Positions 14,666 to 17,634 of a DNA stretch of 17,634 bases are shown piece after piece; the stretch's first letter is position 1; the number at the start of each line of letters is the position of its first letter. The notes beneath the pieces are model-generated. The model worked only from the letters and a program-made list of their open reading frames with translations. It searched no databases and was not told where the DNA came from. The position numbers and the translations under genes are program-made. The stretch lies in contig QHQV01000248.1 of NCBI GenBank assembly GCA_003219945.1, positions 1 to 17,634 on the forward strand, given 5' to 3'. The stretch is from Verrucomicrobiota bacterium (GTDB lineage Bacteria; Verrucomicrobiota; Verrucomicrobiia; Chthoniobacterales; UBA10450).

Positions 14666-16243
14666 TCATAACGGCAGTGTGCGATAACTTCGACAGAGGA
14701 ACATCTGCCAAATCCGTATCACCTTTCCGTAACGCGACACTTCGATTGTTCCCACCAACTCGGTGGATTGAAATGCCGCCTGGATGTTGTGAGGCACACG
14801 TCCCTTTTCTCCGGCCCTGATAAAAAGGGCATCCCGTCCAACGAACAAATTGACGCCGTTCTCCTCGGTGTAAACTTCGCCCTCGGGCCGTTGCATGCCA
14901 GGCTTTAGCTCCACGAACTGATCGTAGCGCGGCCAAAACGAGAATTGATTCACCATGTCCTGCGATTCGGGAATGTAAGCGGGCGGATGCCCTGGCCCTT
15001 CCACTCGTTTGTCGCGCAGATAAAATGAAATTTCCGACGCGCGATCGCGAGCGTCAGCAATCAGAAAGAGTTTCTCGCCCAATTGCGCTTCAAGGTCGTT
15101 GCGCATTTTTTCCAGCGCCTCCGTCGCGCTTTTCCACCCGCGCATCCGATCACTCGGATCGCTACGCGGAAATTGGTAACCGGCCACCCGCAGCGAATCT
15201 GTGTCCAATGCGACTACGCTCATGATCAATCCCACCAGGACGCCGACACTGGCGCATATGCGTACAAGAACGCTCGTATGAATCCGTTCCCACCAGAAAT
15301 ACGTCGCAACCAATCCGAAACCAAAAAACGCGAGTCCGTCCCAGTTCGGCGCGGCGCTCTTGTTAACCGACAGAAGCAAGTAAAAAATAAACACCGGCAA
15401 ACCAAACCACATTAAAAACAGGATTTTGAATTGCTGATTAAGCCGGCGCCAGCTTGCGATCACGCCCCAAGCCATTGCCAGAAACAGCAGCGGCGAATAG
15501 ACGATGAAGTGTTGACCGAGAAATGAGAGCACCTCGGCCGGATGAAAGTTAAAGCCGCGGTCAAGATTTCCGCGCGAACGCAAATGCGCCAACGTGATCC
15601 AGCCGTGCTGCGCGTTCCACACAATCGGCGGAATCGTGCAAAGAATGAACATCCCGATCAGCAAATACACGCCGGGGCGTTTGAATTCCCGTCGTAACCG
15701 CGGCACGAGCGCCAGCACGAGTAACACCGAAATCAATTCGAACGCATTTGTATATTTACAAAGAAACCCCAGCCCGATTAGCAGACCCGTAACCGTCCAG
15801 TACCACGAAAACCCAGGGCTTTTTTCCACCGCGAGCCAGAAGGTAAACATCGCCGCTATCCAGAAAAAAATCGACAGCGCATCAATCGTCATCACGACCG
15901 CGCCAATGTTGAAAATCGGCGTGGCATTCAGAGCAATGACCGCCCACAGACCAGCGGTTGCGCCAAACAATCGGCTCGCGAAGTAGAACAGGAGCAGACT
16001 TGTGCCGGCTGCGAGCACAGGACTGAAGAAGCGAACACCAAACTCGTTCGCGCCAAAAACCGCGGTGCTCGCGCGTATGGCGAAAGCGATACCAGGTCCC
16101 TTGCTGAAATAGGCGGGTGCCAGTCGCTCCGACCACATCCAATAATGAGCTTCGTCAAAAGAGAGATTTGTCGCTGCCAAAAGCGAAAGGCGAATCGCCG
16201 TCAGCGCGGCGACGAAAAGCCACACTGCGCGCGTGGTGCTCAT
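14666..16243 (-). CDS. ArnT-like GT39 membrane glycosyltransferase
   Basis: The 525-residue product is a polytopic membrane protein with about 10-12 hydrophobic segments in its first 380 residues and a soluble C-terminal part of about 140 residues. It belongs to the dolichyl-phosphate-mannose/ArnT-type GT39-GT83 superfamily (PMT_2). The first periplasmic loop carries the catalytic acidic pair in FDEAHYWMWSERLAPAYFSK (D30-E31), then GPG. These enzymes move a sugar from a polyprenyl-phosphate donor to lipid A, a glycan or protein outside the membrane. The frame is open to 16345, but ATG 16243 overlaps the PAP2 stop codon (ATGA), pointing to translational coupling and fixing the start. The GT2 downstream would be the natural donor-making partner. 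The sugar and acceptor are not known. Confidence 0.88.
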   Translation of the reverse strand: MSTTRAVWLFVAALTAIRLSLLAATNLSFDEAHYWMWSERLAPAYFSKGPGIAFAIRASTAVFGANEFGVRFFSPVLAAGTSLLLFYFASRLFGATAGLWAVIALNATPIFNIGAVVMTIDALSIFFWIAAMFTFWLAVEKSPGFSWYWTVTGLLIGLGFLCKYTNAFELISVLLVLALVPRLRREFKRPGVYLLIGMFILCTIPPIVWNAQHGWITLAHLRSRGNLDRGFNFHPAEVLSFLGQHFIVYSPLLFLAMAWGVIASWRRLNQQFKILFLMWFGLPVFIFYLLLSVNKSAAPNWDGLAFFGFGLVATYFWWERIHTSVLVRICASVGVLVGLIMSVVALDTDSLRVAGYQFPRSDPSDRMRGWKSATEALEKMRNDLEAQLGEKLFLIADARDRASEISFYLRDKRVEGPGHPPAYIPESQDMVNQFSFWPRYDQFVELKPGMQRPEGEVYTEENGVNLFVGRDALFIRAGEKGRVPHNIQAAFQSTELVGTIEVSRYGKVIRIWQMFLCRSYRTLPL

Positions 16244-16938
16244 GTAGAGTAGCGCGAGCCTCTGGCTTGCGGGTTTAAAGAGGACAAGCTTGGAGCATGC
16301 CCTACGATCAAACTCGGATGGCGCGCAAATACATCTGGCATCCATTTCCGCGCTGCGATTCTCCAGATCAACTCAAAGAAGCTGAGCAGAAGTAATGCTT
16401 CACCGATTCCGAGAAAAACTGTCGCCACCACGTCGCTGGGCCAATGCGCGCCCAGGTAAATTCGCGAATATCCAACCGCCAGAGCAACGAACCAGTACAG
16501 CCAGCCCCGACGCCGATAAAACAAAGTGAAATATGTCGCGGCAATCGTGTTGTTTACCGTGTGTCCAGACGGAAACGATGGTCCGGAGCGGGTCCGATCG
16601 GATGAATCAGAAAAGCGAATGACCGGTTTTTTACAGAGGGTAAGAAACTTTGGCCGGGCCTTTTGTAGTTGCACCATCCGAAGACTTTGGACGTGTTTCG
16701 GTCGGTGACGGGCCACGTTGGACTTTAATGCACTCGTGACCAGTCCCGCGATCGCCAGAGAGATGACCAGACAGATGACCAATGCGCGCGCTTTGAACCC
16801 GCCAAAAACCAGCGCGCCAATTCCAATTACGATCAGAAACGGCATCCAAATTTGGGGATCACTCAAACCCGCCATGAACAAGTCGAGAGCCGGACTCGTC
16901 CATTGTTGGTTAATGGCGTGAAAAAGGGACTGGTCCAT
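16240..16938 (-). CDS. PAP2-family membrane phosphatase
   Basis: The 232-residue product has all three PAP2 signature motifs: K72-SNVARH-R79-P80 (KxxxxxxRP), P123-S-G-H126 within SFPSGHTVN, and S158-R-IYLGA-H165-WPS-D169. Hydrophobic segments at about 31-48, 52-70, 130-142, 147-160 and 172-192 fit a six-helix integral membrane enzyme acting on the periplasmic side. Relatives remove phosphate from undecaprenyl pyrophosphate, phosphatidylglycerol phosphate or lipid A. The insertion between motifs 1 and 2 (about 81-118) is basic. The frame opens at a TTG (16953), but ATG 16938 (MDQSLFHAINQQW) is the typical start. The stop overlaps the start of the GT39 gene by four bases. With GT39 and GT2 it suggests lipid-carrier recycling or lipid A modification; the exact substrate is unknown. 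Confidence 0.9.
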   Translation of the reverse strand: MDQSLFHAINQQWTSPALDLFMAGLSDPQIWMPFLIVIGIGALVFGGFKARALVICLVISLAIAGLVTSALKSNVARHRPKHVQSLRMVQLQKARPKFLTLCKKPVIRFSDSSDRTRSGPSFPSGHTVNNTIAATYFTLFYRRRGWLYWFVALAVGYSRIYLGAHWPSDVVATVFLGIGEALLLLSFFELIWRIAARKWMPDVFARHPSLIVGHAPSLSSLNPQARGSRYST

Positions 16939-17030
16939 GCGAATAGGGAGCAATCGGATTTAAGTTTTACTCGCTAGGCTGCTAATAGACAAACGCGAGC
17001 GAACGGCGAAGCACGAATGGGCTTCCAATA

Positions 17031-17070
17031 TTAAATCGTTAAATCGTGAACCGTTAAATCCTTGAATCGC
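17031..17070. repeat. AT-rich TTAAATCG-type repeat tract
   Basis: This tract of near-repeated units (TTAAATCG, TTAAATCG, CCGTTAAATC, CTTGAATCG) resembles 1325-1357 and shares a 14/16 match with 4077-4092. It lies in the gap between the divergent PAP2 gene and the LolA-like gene. The units are too short and irregular to be a CRISPR array. Confidence 0.55.
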
Positions 17071-17075
17071 AAATC

Positions 17076-17110
17076 CGACGTAACGATGTAACCATCTAAC
17101 GAATCACGTC
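17076..17110. promoter_or_regulatory. Conserved leader element before LolA-like gene
   Basis: This is the second copy of the element at 6792-6827, with the identical 14-base core TAACGAATCACGTC ending one base before the ATG at 17112. No Shine-Dalgarno lies between, so the element itself occupies the ribosome-binding region. Confidence 0.5.
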
Positions 17111-17111
17111 C

Positions 17112-17634
17112 ATGCGTACGACGTCAATCATCTTTCTTATGCTCGCCTTGCTGTGCATGTCGGCCGAGCCTCCGCCGTCCGCGAAAGAGATTCTCGATTC
17201 AGTTCGTATGCTTGAATCGCGCCAGCAGATCGACCTGCAAGGGCAGCTTCGTCAAGAGGAAATGATGATTCCGTTTCGCCTGATGCAGAATGGGCCATTG
17301 ATCCGATATACATTCACAAACCCGGATGAAACTCTTGAGTTGCGGCTCGGCGAAAACAGCGCACGCCTCGAACTGGTGAGTGACGCCGGAACGGAAAAAG
17401 TGGGGGCGTCGAAGCTCCAGGAAAAAATTCGCGGCAAAATCGTGACGTACGGGGATCTTGCCTTCAAATTTCTGTACTGGCCCAGTGCGCGCGTATTAAG
17501 CGAGGAAAATGTCCGTACCCGGAAATGTTGGAAACTGCAGCTACGCGCGCCTTCGCGTGAGTCGCCGTATTCGAACGTGTTGCTCTGGGTGGACAAGGCG
17601 AGCGGCGCATTGATGCGCATGGAGGGATACGACT
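17112..17634 (+). CDS. LolA-like exported protein, N-terminal part (partial)
   Basis: This gene starts with ATG 17112 and stays open to the right edge, so about 174 residues are visible. It begins with a signal peptide (MRTTSIIFLMLALLCMSAEP). Cys15 is not in a good lipobox, so a cleaved Sec signal is more likely than a lipoprotein. After it come KEILDSVRMLESRQQIDLQG, beta-rich text, TYGDLAFKFLYWP, RTRKCWKLQLRAP and VLLWVDKASGALMRMEGYD. This order resembles uncharacterised 'outer membrane lipoprotein-sorting' proteins with the LolA/TP_0789-like fold, by memory. Such proteins often bind lipids or lipoproteins in the periplasm. It is divergent from PAP2 with a repeat-rich leader between. Gene reality is quite sure; the function is tentative. 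Confidence 0.75.
   Translation, partial: MRTTSIIFLMLALLCMSAEPPPSAKEILDSVRMLESRQQIDLQGQLRQEEMMIPFRLMQNGPLIRYTFTNPDETLELRLGENSARLELVSDAGTEKVGASKLQEKIRGKIVTYGDLAFKFLYWPSARVLSEENVRTRKCWKLQLRAPSRESPYSNVLLWVDKASGALMRMEGYD

Noticed and set aside
16244..16345. Upstream extension of the GT39 protein
   Set aside because: It would lie inside PAP2, and the ATGA overlap at 16240-16243 gives a coupled start directly before the first membrane segment.
17031..17070. Possible CRISPR-like array
   Set aside because: The units are about 8-10 bases, irregular and without spacers; no cas gene is present.

Overview
The window looks like a piece of a soil Verrucomicrobiota genome (Chthoniobacterales / 'Candidatus Udaeobacter'-like). 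This is an inference. It rests on moderate GC content, an LPS-type sugar gene (kdsD), frequent TTG/GTG starts, few visible Shine-Dalgarno sequences, and many dispersed palindromic repeats between genes. No rRNA, tRNA, CRISPR array, transposase or phage gene was recognised, and no gene-free stretch exceeds about 225 bases.

Layout. The left edge (1-1323, minus strand) holds the N-terminus of a molybdopterin formate-dehydrogenase-like subunit, running off the window, preceded by a MidA/NDUFAF7-family methyltransferase. Divergent from these is a plus-strand block: a class A penicillin-binding protein whose transpeptidase SxxK motif is lost (1403-4051) and a glycosyltransferase-like protein (4110-5159). 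A small secreted orphan protein (5271-5570, minus) stands back to back with kdsD (5638-6609), followed by elongation factor P (6835-7392) and an M50-type membrane metalloprotease (7593-8420).

A long minus-strand block follows, reading right to left: PAP2 phosphatase (16938), a GT39/ArnT-like membrane glycosyltransferase joined to it by an ATGA overlap, a frameshifted polyprenol-phosphate GT2 (pseudogene or assembly error), a PtsN-like EIIA, argS and treY. At the right edge a LolA-like exported protein begins on the plus strand and leaves the window.

Themes. The cell envelope dominates: peptidoglycan polymerisation, Kdo synthesis, and a GT2-GT39-PAP2 set of the kind that loads a sugar on a polyprenyl carrier, transfers it outside the membrane and dephosphorylates a lipid. 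The housekeeping genes are argS and efp; treY makes trehalose ends on glucans.

No clearly new multi-gene system was found. The most interesting signals are a palindromic repeat sitting in frame inside argS, the PBP with Thr-x-x-Leu in place of Ser-x-x-Lys, an EF-P with Asn at the usual modification site, a broken GT2, and a repeated AT-rich element placed directly before several start codons.
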